A DNA stretch of 64,000 nt from G963668435 sp963668435 (GCA_963668435.2 CAXXSC010000010.1:124001-188000), one strand, 5' to 3'. Positions 45,113 through 54,877 are shown, counted from the stretch's first letter. Numbers and translations: made by a program. The notes: generated from the letters alone by a model not told the origin.

Positions 45113-46147
45113 ATGGCACGTGAACGGCTTGTTTCAGGCGAGGTCTCAATTCCCGAAGAAGAGGAAGTCTCCTGGAGTCTCCGCCCGAAAACGCTCCGCG
45201 AATATATCGGTCAGAAAGCCCTTGTCAACAAGCTGACGATTACACTTCAGGCAGCTAAAAAACGCGGTGAACCCCAGGAACACATGCTTCTCTACGGCCC
45301 GCCGGGTCTCGGAAAAACCACGCTTGCCCATATTGTATCGCGCGAAATGGACAGCCGTCTTATTACTGCTTCCGGCCCGACACTCAACCGTATCGCAGAC
45401 CTTATGGGCATCCTGACAAATCTCGAAAAAGGCGATGTTTTCTTTATCGACGAGATCCACCGTCTGCCAATGCAGGTTGAGGAGTTCATTTACCCGGCGA
45501 TGGAGGATTTTCGTGTTGATTTCGTTGTCGATAAGGGGCCTTTTTCTAAAGTCATCAATGTGCCGCTCAAGCGATTCACCCTGATCGGTGCTTCGACCCG
45601 TGCCGGCAACCTGTCAGCACCCCTCAGGGACAGGTTCGGCCTTAATTACCATCTCGATTTCTATCCTGATGATGAGATGTACGAAATTGTCATACGCTCA
45701 GCGAAATTACTTGATGTCCCCATCGATAATGAGGGGGCCATGCTGATCGCCTCGTGTTCGAGAGGAACCCCCCGAATCGCCAACCGTCTTTTGAGGCGGT
45801 CGCGTGATTATGCGACTGTCAAGGCCGACGGTTCGATCAATGCCGATGTCGCGTCGGACGCGCTCAAAATGGAAGGTATCGACCCGAAAGGACTCGACGA
45901 GCTCGACCGTGCTTATTTGAAAGTCATTATTGATTATTACCAGGGCGGACCTGTGGGAATTGAAGCTATCGCGGCGACTCTTTCCGAAGAGGTCAGCACG
46001 CTTGAGGAACTGATCGAACCCTACCTTCTCAAGATCGGTTTCCTGACACGGACGAAGCGGGGCAGAATGGCGACGAACGAATGCTACCGTCATTTCGACA
46101 TCCCCTTTAACGGATCGATGCAGACAGACATGTTCTCTGGTTCATGA
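45113..46147 (+). CDS. ruvB: Holliday junction helicase RuvB
   Basis: The 344-residue AAA+ motor has Walker A 'GPPGLGKTT' (62-70), Walker B 'FFIDEIHRL' (Asp113, Glu114), sensor 'GASTRAGNLSAPLRDRFG' with the Arg finger, and a winged-helix end ('LIEPYLLKIGFLTRTKRGR'). It follows ruvA by 26 bases, completing a yebC-ruvC-ruvA-ruvB operon. Confidence 0.96.
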   Translation: MARERLVSGEVSIPEEEEVSWSLRPKTLREYIGQKALVNKLTITLQAAKKRGEPQEHMLLYGPPGLGKTTLAHIVSREMDSRLITASGPTLNRIADLMGILTNLEKGDVFFIDEIHRLPMQVEEFIYPAMEDFRVDFVVDKGPFSKVINVPLKRFTLIGASTRAGNLSAPLRDRFGLNYHLDFYPDDEMYEIVIRSAKLLDVPIDNEGAMLIASCSRGTPRIANRLLRRSRDYATVKADGSINADVASDALKMEGIDPKGLDELDRAYLKVIIDYYQGGPVGIEAIAATLSEEVSTLEELIEPYLLKIGFLTRTKRGRMATNECYRHFDIPFNGSMQTDMFSGS

Positions 46148-46255
46148 AAAATGATATTCAGAGAAAATGCCGCTTGCAAAAATGCTGTCGATTTCATACT
46201 TTTATGAGTGTATGAGTAGTACTGAATTACCACCCCTTGAAAGATCGGTGTATTG

Positions 46256-46846
46256 ATGAAATCAGTCTCTCTCGTCACTAAATTATCTCTGATTGCTGTT
46301 ATTGTTCTCCTGTCAGTTTCCTCCTGCATTTTTTCACCGAAATCAGGTAATAAAGATAATCCGGTAACTCCTGTTATCAAGGATCCGATCACACCCGAAA
46401 TAGTTATCGAGAACCTTCAGGCCGCATTCAACCTTCGTGACGCTGACTTGTACGAGAAAATTCTTCATGAGAATTTCTATTATCAGTATACCCCGGAATA
46501 CGATGATCATCCCGAGATATGGACGAGAACACAGGAAATCGATATAATGCGTAATATGTTTGCGGAGCTAAAAGAGATTGTTGTTACACCAAGTCTCGTC
46601 AGCACCCACGACGAATACGGCATCAATATGGAAAATATCCCTCCCGGCGCAGTTATCGACAGCAGCGGGGAGCATCCTGATGAAAAATGGGTTATCTGTA
46701 ATTACTATATCACCATGGATATTTTCTTCCAGGAACTCGGTGATTTCAAGGTTCAGCAGGATATGCAGTTCAAGATGGTCGAAGACCCGGATACGAATTT
46801 CTATTCAATCATACGATGGGTTGACGACGACAATATAACGGAATAA
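46256..46846 (+). CDS. Small lipoprotein, possible NTF2-like fold
   Basis: The 196-residue product has a lipoprotein signal ('IVLLSVSSC') and a short Lys/Pro-rich tether. The rest has a pattern seen in NTF2/SnoaL-like domains ('IVIENLQAAFNLRDADLYEKIL', 'FYYQYTPEYDDHPEIWTR'), but no active site is visible. A TTG one codon upstream is an alternative start. It follows ruvB by about 108 bases and precedes the deacetylase gene by 7. Function unknown. Confidence 0.65.
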   Translation: MKSVSLVTKLSLIAVIVLLSVSSCIFSPKSGNKDNPVTPVIKDPITPEIVIENLQAAFNLRDADLYEKILHENFYYQYTPEYDDHPEIWTRTQEIDIMRNMFAELKEIVVTPSLVSTHDEYGINMENIPPGAVIDSSGEHPDEKWVICNYYITMDIFFQELGDFKVQQDMQFKMVEDPDTNFYSIIRWVDDDNITE

Positions 46847-46853
46847 GCATGAC

Positions 46854-47981
46854 GTGAACAAACATCTGAAAACAATTGTATTCATAATTGCGCCCCTGAC
46901 AGCCGTCCTGGCCTTAGGGGCCGCTCTGTTTTTGTGGTATCGTGCACTTGTGCCGGAACAGGACCGTGTCATCATCCGTGTTCCGTTTACGGTATCATCC
47001 GAGGCATTTTCGGCCGGTCTCGAGGGTAATATTGTATCAGCGCTTGCCCGGCATGGCATTTCTCCGAATGACATTGAAACAGAGAAAGCAGACATGCCCG
47101 GCGGCCAAATAAACAATATCTACAACGTCACTGTCCCCGCCAATGCATCATTGACACTTCTGAATCTGACACTGACACGTATGACGACGGATATGGGGGG
47201 AGAAGTGTACCGGGGCATTGAAAGCGCGGACGGCAAATCACTGACCTTGACTCTCGGCGCGTCAAAGAAGCCCACCGATATCATCATCCTGAAAAAGTCC
47301 CGCAAGAAACGGGAACGTGTCGTTAAAGTCGCTATAGTGATCGACGATCTTGGTATCAAGGACATCGATCTCGCAAAGAGGCTGTGCAATCTGTCAGAGC
47401 CGGTAACGCTTGCCATTTTACCGTTTCAGCGCTACACCGGGAAAGTGATCGACCTGGCGAGAGACACCGATACACACTACATTCTCCATATGCCGATGGA
47501 GCCCCAGAATGCATCGGTCAATCCCGGCAAAGGAGCACTCTTTGCTTCAGACGACAATGCTACCGTCCGTAAAAAGCTGGAACAGGCATTCAGGGATGTG
47601 CCAGGGGCCGAGGGCATGAATAACCACATGGGCTCAAAAGTAACCGAGAGCGAACGTATCATGGAAACAGTCATGGATATTCTTTCAGACAGAAAAGTGT
47701 TCTTCCTTGACTCGAAAACATCCCATAATACAGTCGGCTACAAGACTTCGCAGAAAAAAGGTGTCAGAGGCGCAATCATTAGCGGGTATTTCGATGCGAC
47801 CCATGATCGTGAGGCCATCGAGAAACGTTTCGACGCATTAACCGATATCGCCTTGAAAAATGGTGTGGCGATCATGTTAGGTCACGACCATCCATTGTCA
47901 GTCGAAGTCCTTGAGCGGAAGTTGCCGGAAATGAAAAAGCTGGGACTGACGTTCGTACCTCTTCGCGAACTGGTCCGCTGA
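46854..47981 (+). CDS. Divergent polysaccharide deacetylase (YibQ family)
   Basis: The 375-residue product has an N-terminal membrane segment ('IVFIIAPLTAVLALGAALFLWY') and a YibQ-type domain: 'VAIVIDDLGIKDIDLAKRL', 'LHMPMEP', 'GMNNHMGSKVTESERIM' and 'MLGHDHPLSVEVL'. The family is related to NodB-type deacetylases, but chemistry is unproven. The start is a GTG; the nearby ATG at 46849 runs into a stop at once. It probably acts in the periplasm and is co-transcribed with the preceding lipoprotein. Confidence 0.85.
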   Translation: MNKHLKTIVFIIAPLTAVLALGAALFLWYRALVPEQDRVIIRVPFTVSSEAFSAGLEGNIVSALARHGISPNDIETEKADMPGGQINNIYNVTVPANASLTLLNLTLTRMTTDMGGEVYRGIESADGKSLTLTLGASKKPTDIIILKKSRKKRERVVKVAIVIDDLGIKDIDLAKRLCNLSEPVTLAILPFQRYTGKVIDLARDTDTHYILHMPMEPQNASVNPGKGALFASDDNATVRKKLEQAFRDVPGAEGMNNHMGSKVTESERIMETVMDILSDRKVFFLDSKTSHNTVGYKTSQKKGVRGAIISGYFDATHDREAIEKRFDALTDIALKNGVAIMLGHDHPLSVEVLERKLPEMKKLGLTFVPLRELVR

Positions 47982-48001
47982 AATTCAGGACAACAAGGTA
48001 G

Positions 48002-48517
48002 CTATTCCCACCGTTCGTAATTCACGATCTCATTAACAGATTTGCGTTGTTTTGATGGCGCCTCAACAGCGGCATAGCCGACAGTCATAAGCCCGACAAT
48101 CCGGACATCTTCATCAGGTACCCCGAGAAGCTCTTTGACCTGATCCTCGTAAAATGCGCCAAGCCAACATGTTCCAAGACCAGCCTCGTGAGCGGCTAAT
48201 GCCATGTTTTCCATTGCGATCGCCACATCGAGACTGTAGCTGTACTGGCCGCATGTCATCTGATATGTGATCCCGGCACCGCAACAGGCAATAATAACAG
48301 GGGCCTCGGCAACAAAGCGCTGCCCCTTGGCCGCCTCGACAAGTTTATGGCGCATTGGCTCATCTCGTACAACGATAAAACGCCAGTCCTGAAGGTTCTT
48401 TGCCGACTGTGAAAATCTCGCGGCTTCGAGAACCACTGCAAGTTTTTCATCACTGACAGCTTTGGAGAGGTACTTTCTGACGCTGAAACGCCCCTTGATA
48501 ATATCGAGAATACTCAT
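48002..48517 (-). CDS. Nitroreductase-family protein
   Basis: The 171-residue FMN-binding protein has 'RFSVRKYLSKAV' and 'ARFSQSAKNLQDWRFIVV' at the N-terminus and 'GLGTCWLGAF' in the C-terminal half, the pattern of the NfsA/FRP-like group. It likely uses NAD(P)H to reduce nitro or quinone-like compounds, though the physiological substrate is unknown. It faces the deacetylase gene tail to tail with 20 bases between and is divergent from lptF. Confidence 0.88.
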   Translation of the reverse strand: MSILDIIKGRFSVRKYLSKAVSDEKLAVVLEAARFSQSAKNLQDWRFIVVRDEPMRHKLVEAAKGQRFVAEAPVIIACCGAGITYQMTCGQYSYSLDVAIAMENMALAAHEAGLGTCWLGAFYEDQVKELLGVPDEDVRIVGLMTVGYAAVEAPSKQRKSVNEIVNYERWE

Positions 48518-48660
48518 GACAACTCCTTTTTCACGTTAAATTTTCCGGCATCCGCGAGAAAACGATAATTTCAATTGCCCGAAATGCCCTGTTAACGTTA
48601 TTTTACCTTTGCTTTTACTACAAGTCAAGTGTGAAAACAACTTTCTGATATGGTATTATC

Positions 48661-49866
48661 ATGAGAATCATTCGCTGGTACATAATCCGCGAACATATAG
48701 CACCTTTCCTTTTCGCCTTTGCCGTGATCATGTTTATCCTCATCCTGAAACTGATCCTCCAGGTCATGGAAATGCTCATAACGAAAGGCATCGGGCTCGG
48801 CATCATTGTTGAGTTTTTTGCCTACAATCTCGCATGGATGGTGGCGCTTGTCGTGCCAATGAGCGTTCTTGTGGCCTCGGTCATGGCATTCGGACGCATT
48901 GGAGCCTCAGGTGAAATCACTGCAATGAAAGCAGCCGGGATATCAATGTATAGCGCCATCGCGCCTATAATAGTAATCGCCGCACTCATGACCTACGGTA
49001 TGGTCCTGTTCAACAATTATATCCTTCCCGAGGCAAATTATCGTGCGGGCAGTCTCAAAAGGGCAATCGGCCGTATGAAACCAACCCTTACTATCGACAA
49101 CCGCGAGGGCCAATTTATAAGCGAAAACTCAATTCCTTTTACGTTCCGTGTCGACCGCATCGACGACAAGACTGACGAGATTTACGGTGTCACCCTCTTC
49201 AAGAGAGTGAAAAACAATCCGGAACTCATGGTTATAGCAGAACGAGGCAGGTTTGTAAGCACCGATACGCAGATCGATCTCATTCTTTACAATGGTCAAA
49301 TCCACCGTCAGGACAGGAAAGATCCTGAGCTCTATGCACGAAGTACGTTCGAAAAACTCTCATATTCTGTCTACAATCTGAATTTCGGCCTCAATACCAA
49401 CATCAAAGCAGATAGAAACGACCGAAATTCGACATCGGATCTCATGCGCGACGAGAACAAAGATATCGATCTCCGCATTAAGTCATTTAACAAGCAAATT
49501 GCTAAAATGCCTGAGGATGAACCGAATCGCGAGACTCAGATCGCGACTATGAAACAGCAAATTAAAAGCTGGCAGAAACGTAAGGCAAAAAACCTCGTAG
49601 AAATTCACAAGAAAAACTCAATACCTGTTGCCGCGCTTGTGTTTGTGCTGATTGGTTCCGCGCTTGGAATATTGGTCAGGCGCTCGGGGGCATCGATTGG
49701 CATAGGCCTTTCGATCGGATTTTTTACGCTTTATTACCTGTTTCTCATCGGTGGAGAGAGCATGGGAGACCGTCTCATCCTCGTTCCCTGGCTGGCCATG
49801 TGGCTGCCGAATATCGTACTTGGACCGATCGGACTGGGACTTTTTATTTACGCGGCACGCCGTTGA
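48661..49866 (+). CDS. lptF: LptF/LptG-family lipopolysaccharide export permease (first)
   Basis: The 401-residue protein has the YjgP/YjgQ layout: three N-terminal transmembrane helices ('FAFAVIMFILILKLILQVMEML'), the 'GRIGASGEITAMKAAGIS' coupling helix, a periplasmic beta domain, then three more helices ('VFVLIGSALGILVRRSGASIG'). With LptB and LptG it pulls LPS from the inner membrane. Compared with E. coli LptF there is an extra Lys/Glu/Gln-rich coiled-coil segment at about residues 265-315. No clear ribosome site is seen at the ATG. Confidence 0.9.
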   Translation: MRIIRWYIIREHIAPFLFAFAVIMFILILKLILQVMEMLITKGIGLGIIVEFFAYNLAWMVALVVPMSVLVASVMAFGRIGASGEITAMKAAGISMYSAIAPIIVIAALMTYGMVLFNNYILPEANYRAGSLKRAIGRMKPTLTIDNREGQFISENSIPFTFRVDRIDDKTDEIYGVTLFKRVKNNPELMVIAERGRFVSTDTQIDLILYNGQIHRQDRKDPELYARSTFEKLSYSVYNLNFGLNTNIKADRNDRNSTSDLMRDENKDIDLRIKSFNKQIAKMPEDEPNRETQIATMKQQIKSWQKRKAKNLVEIHKKNSIPVAALVFVLIGSALGILVRRSGASIGIGLSIGFFTLYYLFLIGGESMGDRLILVPWLAMWLPNIVLGPIGLGLFIYAARR

Positions 49867-49883
49867 CTGAGGATTGACCTGTC

Positions 49884-50999
49884 ATGAACAAGCTTTCCAG
49901 ATATATACTGAAAGAATTCATCTCTTTCCTGTGGTACATACTCCTTGCGTTCGCGATTATTTTCATCCTTGTGGACCTTGTCGAAAACGCAGATAATTTC
50001 ATCGATGACAAAGTGCATATGCACCTGATCGCTCTTTATTACCTTTTTTACCTGCCCTACATTGCAGTCCTCACTATCCCTGTTGCAATGCTGCTCGCGA
50101 CTATGTTCAGCCTCGGCCGTCTGGTAGGGGATAATGAAATAACTGCCATGAAAGCCTCCGGCATAAGCCTTTACCGTATCCTTGCACCAATATACCTCTT
50201 TGCCATTATTGTAGGTGCATTCGTCATGGTCTTTTCTGAATATGTCGTGCCGAAAACGAATATGTTCCGCGAACAAATAGATGAAATGCAGAATGAATTC
50301 AGTTTTTCCAAATCAATCGATCATGAACTTGACCGGGCAAATATCTATCTTGCCAATAACGATGGCGCAATCATCTACGCAAAAGTCTACAGCTCGAAAA
50401 GAAAAAGCGCTCAAAACGTGATCATTCTCAAGCCGTCTTACATTTACAATGCCGCAGGTGATTCAACAGTGACAGGTATTGTGGAACGTTATGACGCCGC
50501 CCGCATGGACTACCTCGAAGGCAGCTGGCATCTTTTAAATGCCGTACACAGAACATTTTCTGATACGACAACCGTTTATAAAGAGTACGAAACACTTTCC
50601 GCCGATTTTATCCAACGAAAACCCTCGGATTTTGCCCGCATCGAGCTCGAGCCTGAACAAATGGACTATTTCCAGCTCAGGGAATACATAAACGATGTCA
50701 ATAGCCGGGGAGGGGATGCAAGTGAATGGCTTGTTGATCTTTACATGAAAATAGCGTTCCCCTTTGTGTCTTTCGTAATTGTCTTTTTCGGGGCACCGAT
50801 GACCGCCGGTTCCTCGAACCGCGGGAAAACTGCAGCTTTCGGTATCGCGCTCAGCATCTCTTTCATCTATTATGCCCTTATCAGCTCAAGCCAGGTGCTT
50901 GGTAGAAACGGCGCACTCGATCCACTTATGGCGGCCTGGGCGCCGAACACCTTTTTCTTCCTGGTGGGGCTTTTAATGCTAAGCCGTGCAAAAAAGTGA
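49884..50999 (+). CDS. lptG: LptF/LptG-family lipopolysaccharide export permease (second)
   Basis: The 371-residue protein is the second half of the pair, 17 bases downstream: 'YILKEFISFLWYILLAFAIIFILVDL', 'VGDNEITAMKASGISLYRIL', a periplasmic domain, and C-terminal helices with 'GAPMTAGSSNRGKTAAFG'. Calling the first gene lptF and this one lptG follows usual order and is not certain. Presence of the pair shows that the organism makes LPS or a similar outer-membrane glycolipid. Confidence 0.88.
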   Translation: MNKLSRYILKEFISFLWYILLAFAIIFILVDLVENADNFIDDKVHMHLIALYYLFYLPYIAVLTIPVAMLLATMFSLGRLVGDNEITAMKASGISLYRILAPIYLFAIIVGAFVMVFSEYVVPKTNMFREQIDEMQNEFSFSKSIDHELDRANIYLANNDGAIIYAKVYSSKRKSAQNVIILKPSYIYNAAGDSTVTGIVERYDAARMDYLEGSWHLLNAVHRTFSDTTTVYKEYETLSADFIQRKPSDFARIELEPEQMDYFQLREYINDVNSRGGDASEWLVDLYMKIAFPFVSFVIVFFGAPMTAGSSNRGKTAAFGIALSISFIYYALISSSQVLGRNGALDPLMAAWAPNTFFFLVGLLMLSRAKK

Positions 51000-51082
51000 A
51001 CAGTATCCGTTTTGCATTCAATTGACTGCCCGTAATTCCCTGTTCTGTCTATCGTCAGATAATGTTACATAGATAATCAAAA

Positions 51083-51111
51083 AGCCGCGAAAACGTTGAG
51101 TTCCCACGGCT
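51083..51111 (-). terminator. Terminator between lptG and galK
   Basis: A 7-bp stem (51083-51089 with 51105-51111, one G-T pair) with a 15-base loop has T-rich flanks on both strands; it lies between the convergent genes. Moderate strength. Confidence 0.6.
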
Positions 51112-51139
51112 CTTTTCTATATCATATTATGCCTTGATT

Positions 51140-52510
51140 CTATAAACGGATTACCGAAGCTCCATCCGCCGGTTTCAGTGCGAAGAGGATATTTTCATCC
51201 ACAACGGTCGTTCCCAGGAGTTCAGGATGGGTTTGACCGAGATAATCGGTGTAGTAACGTTTCGCGACAACAGCCTTGATCTTTTCGATCATGTCATCCT
51301 CGACCAGCGCCACCGCACAACCACCGAAACCAGCTCCGGTCAGCCGAGCACCAAGCGCGCCACTGTCACGCATGATCTGGGTAAGCTTGTTCAGCTCCGG
51401 TGTGGAAATGCCATAATACATGTCACAGCTCGCGTGTGATGCATTCATAAGAGCGCCGAAACGCTGTGAATCGGAGGCCTCCAGCGCGCGGCAGCTCCGT
51501 TCAACACGGTCCGCCTCTGTCAGCACGTGCATAACACGTGTCTTGAGCAGAAACCCGTCATCGGGTTCCGGCATGGCCTCGCCACTTCGTGTCATGAGGT
51601 ATTTTTTTGTGACCTCAGCGGCAGTATCACCAGTGAATTTGGCGACTTCTTCAAGGCTGTAAGAGTCAAGATGGAACGTATTCTCCACAAAATCCTCTAT
51701 ACCGTCGAAATTCTTGAAGAAATCGCGGTCGATAAGATCTCCGAGGCGGGAGAGAGGCGTTTCCGGTTTGTAAAGGGCATTGATAAGCGCAGTTGCCAGA
51801 CGGCATTCGGCGGGACGGCGGTTGTAATGCACCAGGGCATTTTCCGTTTTCGCCGCACGAACAAGTGAATGCGCCACAAGGATCGAATAACCCTCAGGGA
51901 AAGGTACTCGCTTGAAGCGAAGAGGGAAGAAATCGATTTTCACCGCATGGTCTTTCTTTCCCAACAGGCAGATCGCCTGATCCATGCCACCGCCCTGTGT
52001 GCCCACATAACGCTCACCGCAGGCCATTGCCTCGGCAAGTTCGATAGTATCGAGTTCTTTTCCGTTAGCCGCAAGCAGGGAAAGGGCAGAGGCGATCACC
52101 AGTGCAGAGGATGAAGACAGACCTGCCGAATTTGGAATCGATCCGCTGAAAACTGCATCGATACCTTTGATATCTAAACCGAATCGCTCCATAATCTCGT
52201 TATGTGCGGCTTTGACATAGTTTGACCAGTCTCCACCGGCAGAATGGGGGATATCGCCCGAAAGATCATATTCGCAGTCATCGTACGACGGATCGAGGTT
52301 GGAAATCGATACAGTCTTGTCGTTACGGACAGAAGCGGCCACAGAGATGGTAAAAGGAATGGAAGTCGGCATAACCGGCAAACCGTTGTAGTCCGTATGC
52401 TCACCGATAAGGTTGACACGTCCGGGAGCACTGATTAAAATCTCCGGCTCACGGGAAAAACGTGACCTGAATGCATCAGAAACCTTGCTTTTTGCATTGT
52501 TCATGCTCAT
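51140..52510 (-). CDS. galK: Galactokinase (GHMP family)
   Basis: The 456-residue kinase has the galactokinase signature 'GRVNLIGEHTDYNG', the ATP loop 'IPNSAGLSSSSAL' and the third motif 'GARLTGAGFGGCAVAL'. It phosphorylates galactose at C1, the entry into the Leloir pathway. It is about 70 residues longer than E. coli GalK, mainly in the middle; N-acetylgalactosamine or arabinose kinase activity cannot be ruled out. GGAG precedes the ATG. It lies 69 bases after the sugar nucleotidyltransferase gene on the same strand. Confidence 0.88.
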   Translation of the reverse strand: MSMNNAKSKVSDAFRSRFSREPEILISAPGRVNLIGEHTDYNGLPVMPTSIPFTISVAASVRNDKTVSISNLDPSYDDCEYDLSGDIPHSAGGDWSNYVKAAHNEIMERFGLDIKGIDAVFSGSIPNSAGLSSSSALVIASALSLLAANGKELDTIELAEAMACGERYVGTQGGGMDQAICLLGKKDHAVKIDFFPLRFKRVPFPEGYSILVAHSLVRAAKTENALVHYNRRPAECRLATALINALYKPETPLSRLGDLIDRDFFKNFDGIEDFVENTFHLDSYSLEEVAKFTGDTAAEVTKKYLMTRSGEAMPEPDDGFLLKTRVMHVLTEADRVERSCRALEASDSQRFGALMNASHASCDMYYGISTPELNKLTQIMRDSGALGARLTGAGFGGCAVALVEDDMIEKIKAVVAKRYYTDYLGQTHPELLGTTVVDENILFALKPADGASVIRL

Positions 52511-52579
52511 GCTCTGCTCCAGAGAAAAAGAACAGCAGAGCCATGAAAACGACTCTGCTGTATTTACATTGAAATGAGG

Positions 52580-53299
52580 CTAATTATTCAGAAGGAACTG
52601 GGCATCATCGAGATCTTCCGGTGTCCCGACATCTTTCCAGTAGCCGGACAGGGGATAGCCCTTGAGTGACTTACCGTCCTCGCGGATTTGTCCGAAAACA
52701 TCGGTCAGCTCGTATTCGCCGCGAGGCGAAAGCACGAGATTGTCTGTATACGAGAAAACATCACCATTGAGAATCATGAGACCGGCATTGTTCAGATTGG
52801 TCGTCGAGGTCCCTTTAGGCGGTTTCTCAACCATCTTAACAATATTGTTGTCCTCATCGAGATAGACCGCGGCACCCTTGTAGGGATCCTCAACCTCGTT
52901 GAGTCCCAAAAGGGTATGGCAGTTGGAGGACTTGAAATATTCTATCATCGCGGGATAGTTCCCGGAAGGCGTGATCACATCGCCGAATGAGAAAAAGAAA
53001 GGTTCGCTGCCGACATATTCTCTCGCAAGCCCAACAGCCGCACCAGTGCCGTTCTGATCTTTCTGTTCGATGTAGGTGATATTGACACCGAAAGCGGACC
53101 CATCGCCGAAATGACTCTGTACAATCGACTGCTTGTAACCAACGACAATCCCGAAATCCGTAACACCTGCATTCTTTATGAAGCTGATGATATGCTCGAG
53201 CATGGGTTTGCCGAGAATTTCAGCCATCGGCTTAGGAATATCTTTCGTAATTTCCTTCATACGGGTGCCTTTACCCGCCGCGAGAATGACTGCCTTCAT
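52580..53299 (-). CDS. Sugar-1-phosphate nucleotidyltransferase
   Basis: The ATG at 53299, with GGAGG upstream, gives 239 residues beginning 'MKAVILAAGKGTRMKEITKDIPKPM', the G-x-GTRM and PKPM motifs of nucleotidyltransferases. 'FSFGDVITP' carries the metal-binding Asp, and 'YWKDVGTPEDL' ends the domain. It charges a sugar phosphate with NTP (glucose, mannose or similar). Being next to galK it may make UDP- or dTDP-sugars, but the base and sugar specificity are unknown. The longer open frame upstream is not supported. Confidence 0.88.
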   Translation of the reverse strand: MKAVILAAGKGTRMKEITKDIPKPMAEILGKPMLEHIISFIKNAGVTDFGIVVGYKQSIVQSHFGDGSAFGVNITYIEQKDQNGTGAAVGLAREYVGSEPFFFSFGDVITPSGNYPAMIEYFKSSNCHTLLGLNEVEDPYKGAAVYLDEDNNIVKMVEKPPKGTSTTNLNNAGLMILNGDVFSYTDNLVLSPRGEYELTDVFGQIREDGKSLKGYPLSGYWKDVGTPEDLDDAQFLLNN

Positions 53300-53560
53300 G
53301 AATCCTCCGCTTAAACATGACCCCGATTGAGACGGGAATACAGAAAAATTTATGTTATGTAATGTAAACAAAAACATGGCGGGAAAAAACAAGAAAGTGC
53401 CAGACAGCTGACAGCCTCAAAAAACAGCTTTACAGCAATGGTCATCCGTCACATTTCCGAAGAAAAAAAAGCGTTATTTTTATTGTGAATTTGCCTTGCC
53501 CGGTTTCATGAAAATGTATACATTGCATGACAGTTACTTGTCTGTGAAAGGATATGTCAC

Positions 53561-53788
53561 ATGAGCGAACGTGATAGAATAGCCGAGATCGAGGATCTGA
53601 GCGTCAAGGAATTCAAATTGGAAATCCAGAATACCATTGACAGTCTCAACAACGGCATCAAACCAGGTAATTCGATTGAAATCCTCGCTGCGGCTCTCAA
53701 TATCGGCCTTCTCGGCGAGGATCTGAAAATGACTCTTGAACGCTGGCTGCAGCTTGATATGTGGCAGAAAGTGGAAAACGAAGAATAG
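53561..53788 (+). CDS. Small protein of unknown function
   Basis: A 75-residue acidic, helical protein ('MSERDRIAEIEDLSVKEFK'), with no family I recognise. AAGGAT precedes the ATG at reasonable distance. It has coding character similar to neighbours and lies 19 bases before the MBL-fold gene, so the two are probably co-transcribed. Function unknown. Confidence 0.6.
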   Translation: MSERDRIAEIEDLSVKEFKLEIQNTIDSLNNGIKPGNSIEILAAALNIGLLGEDLKMTLERWLQLDMWQKVENEE

Positions 53789-53807
53789 CGGAAAACGGGA
53801 GAAGAAT

Positions 53808-54563
53808 ATGCGACTCAGCCCCTCGATTTTTCTGGTTGGTTCGACACCGGCCGGACTCTCTGACGGTTACGACTGCCACATCTATCTGGTCAAAGGCCCC
53901 GACGGCATTTTCATGATAGACGCCGGCAATGGTTATGACACGGAATCAATACTTGAAAATATCAAAGCAGAGGGACTCGAGCCCGGGGATGTAAGCCATA
54001 TCCTGATCACACACCACCATACCGACCATGCCCGCGGGGCAAAAGCACTTAAAGACGCGCTCGATTGCGAGGTCTGGATAAGCGAAAACACCGGCGCACA
54101 CCTTCTGTCCGAAGGCAGCGACGAAGAGCTGGGGATTCCCTTTGCCAAGGCACACGGCATGTACGCCCAGGATTACGTTTACATTCACTGCCCGGTCGAC
54201 CACGCAATCGCAGATGGTGAAAAATTCGAAATCGGCGGTGTAAAAATCGAAGCAATCAATGTCATTGGCCATTCACTCGACTCCACCTGTTTCCTGATGG
54301 AATTTGATGGCAAACGCTGCCTGTTCAACGGCGACACAGTCTATGAGGGTGGTACCCTCGGCCTCCTGAATTATCCCATGAACTCAGTTCACGACTATCA
54401 TGTCGGCCTGCCAAAACTAAAAGACCTCGAAATTGACGGTCTCTTCCCCGGACATGGTCTTTTCACTCTGAAAAATGGCCAGGAACATATAAACAAGGGC
54501 CTTGAGAATCTCGACAGCATTTTCATTCCGCCGTCAGTTGGTCAGAGTATATCAACACACTAA
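53808..54563 (+). CDS. MBL-fold metallo-hydrolase
   Basis: The ATG at 53808 has GGGAGAAGAA upstream and gives 251 residues. It has the zinc motif 'THHHTDHARG' (HxHxDH), then 'VIGHSLDSTCFLME' and 'GDTVYEGG', and a final 'FPGHG'. Members include glyoxalase II, lactonases and others; the substrate is unknown. It is followed by tRNA-His. No signal peptide, so cytoplasmic. Confidence 0.88.
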   Translation: MRLSPSIFLVGSTPAGLSDGYDCHIYLVKGPDGIFMIDAGNGYDTESILENIKAEGLEPGDVSHILITHHHTDHARGAKALKDALDCEVWISENTGAHLLSEGSDEELGIPFAKAHGMYAQDYVYIHCPVDHAIADGEKFEIGGVKIEAINVIGHSLDSTCFLMEFDGKRCLFNGDTVYEGGTLGLLNYPMNSVHDYHVGLPKLKDLEIDGLFPGHGLFTLKNGQEHINKGLENLDSIFIPPSVGQSISTH

Positions 54564-54570
54564 TAAGCGT

Positions 54571-54599
54571 TTGACTTTATCTTTCTGATTGCGTATATT
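54571..54599 (+). promoter_or_regulatory. Promoter of tRNA-His
   Basis: TTGACT (54571-54576) and TATATT (54594-54599) are exactly 17 bases apart, 23 bases before the tRNA; the two elements and spacing are the same as for tRNA-Asp. Confidence 0.75.
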
Positions 54600-54622
54600 T
54601 AAAATCTGCCACGACAATGGGT

Positions 54623-54700
54623 GGTGGCTGTAGCTCAGCTGGTTAGAGCGCTAGGTTGTGGCCCTGGAGGCCGTGGGTTCAAATCCCATCAGCCACCCCA
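54623..54700 (+). tRNA. tRNA-His (anticodon GTG)
   Basis: A full cloverleaf with the His-specific extra G at -1 (54623) opposite discriminator C, acceptor GTGGCTG/CAGCCAC and encoded CCA. The anticodon arm CTAGG-TTGTGGC-CCTGG gives GTG. T-loop TTCAAAT. Confidence 0.97.
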
Positions 54701-54719
54701 TAAATAGATTTGTATTGAG

Positions 54720-54755
54720 GGACTTACGAAATTCAGTAAGTCCTTTCTGTTTTTT
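54720..54755 (+). terminator. Intrinsic terminator of tRNA-His
   Basis: An 8-bp stem (54720-54727 with 54736-54743) followed by a T-rich run ending TTTTTTT. Confidence 0.85.
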
Positions 54756-54877
54756 TACCCGCCCCAAATATCTGCTTTTACACCCATCCTTCTCATCTCC
54801 TCACAATACCAACATTCTCGCTCATTAAAAAAGCAACACTTTTGCCAAGAGATGATGATTAAAAAACGAAAAAACAC

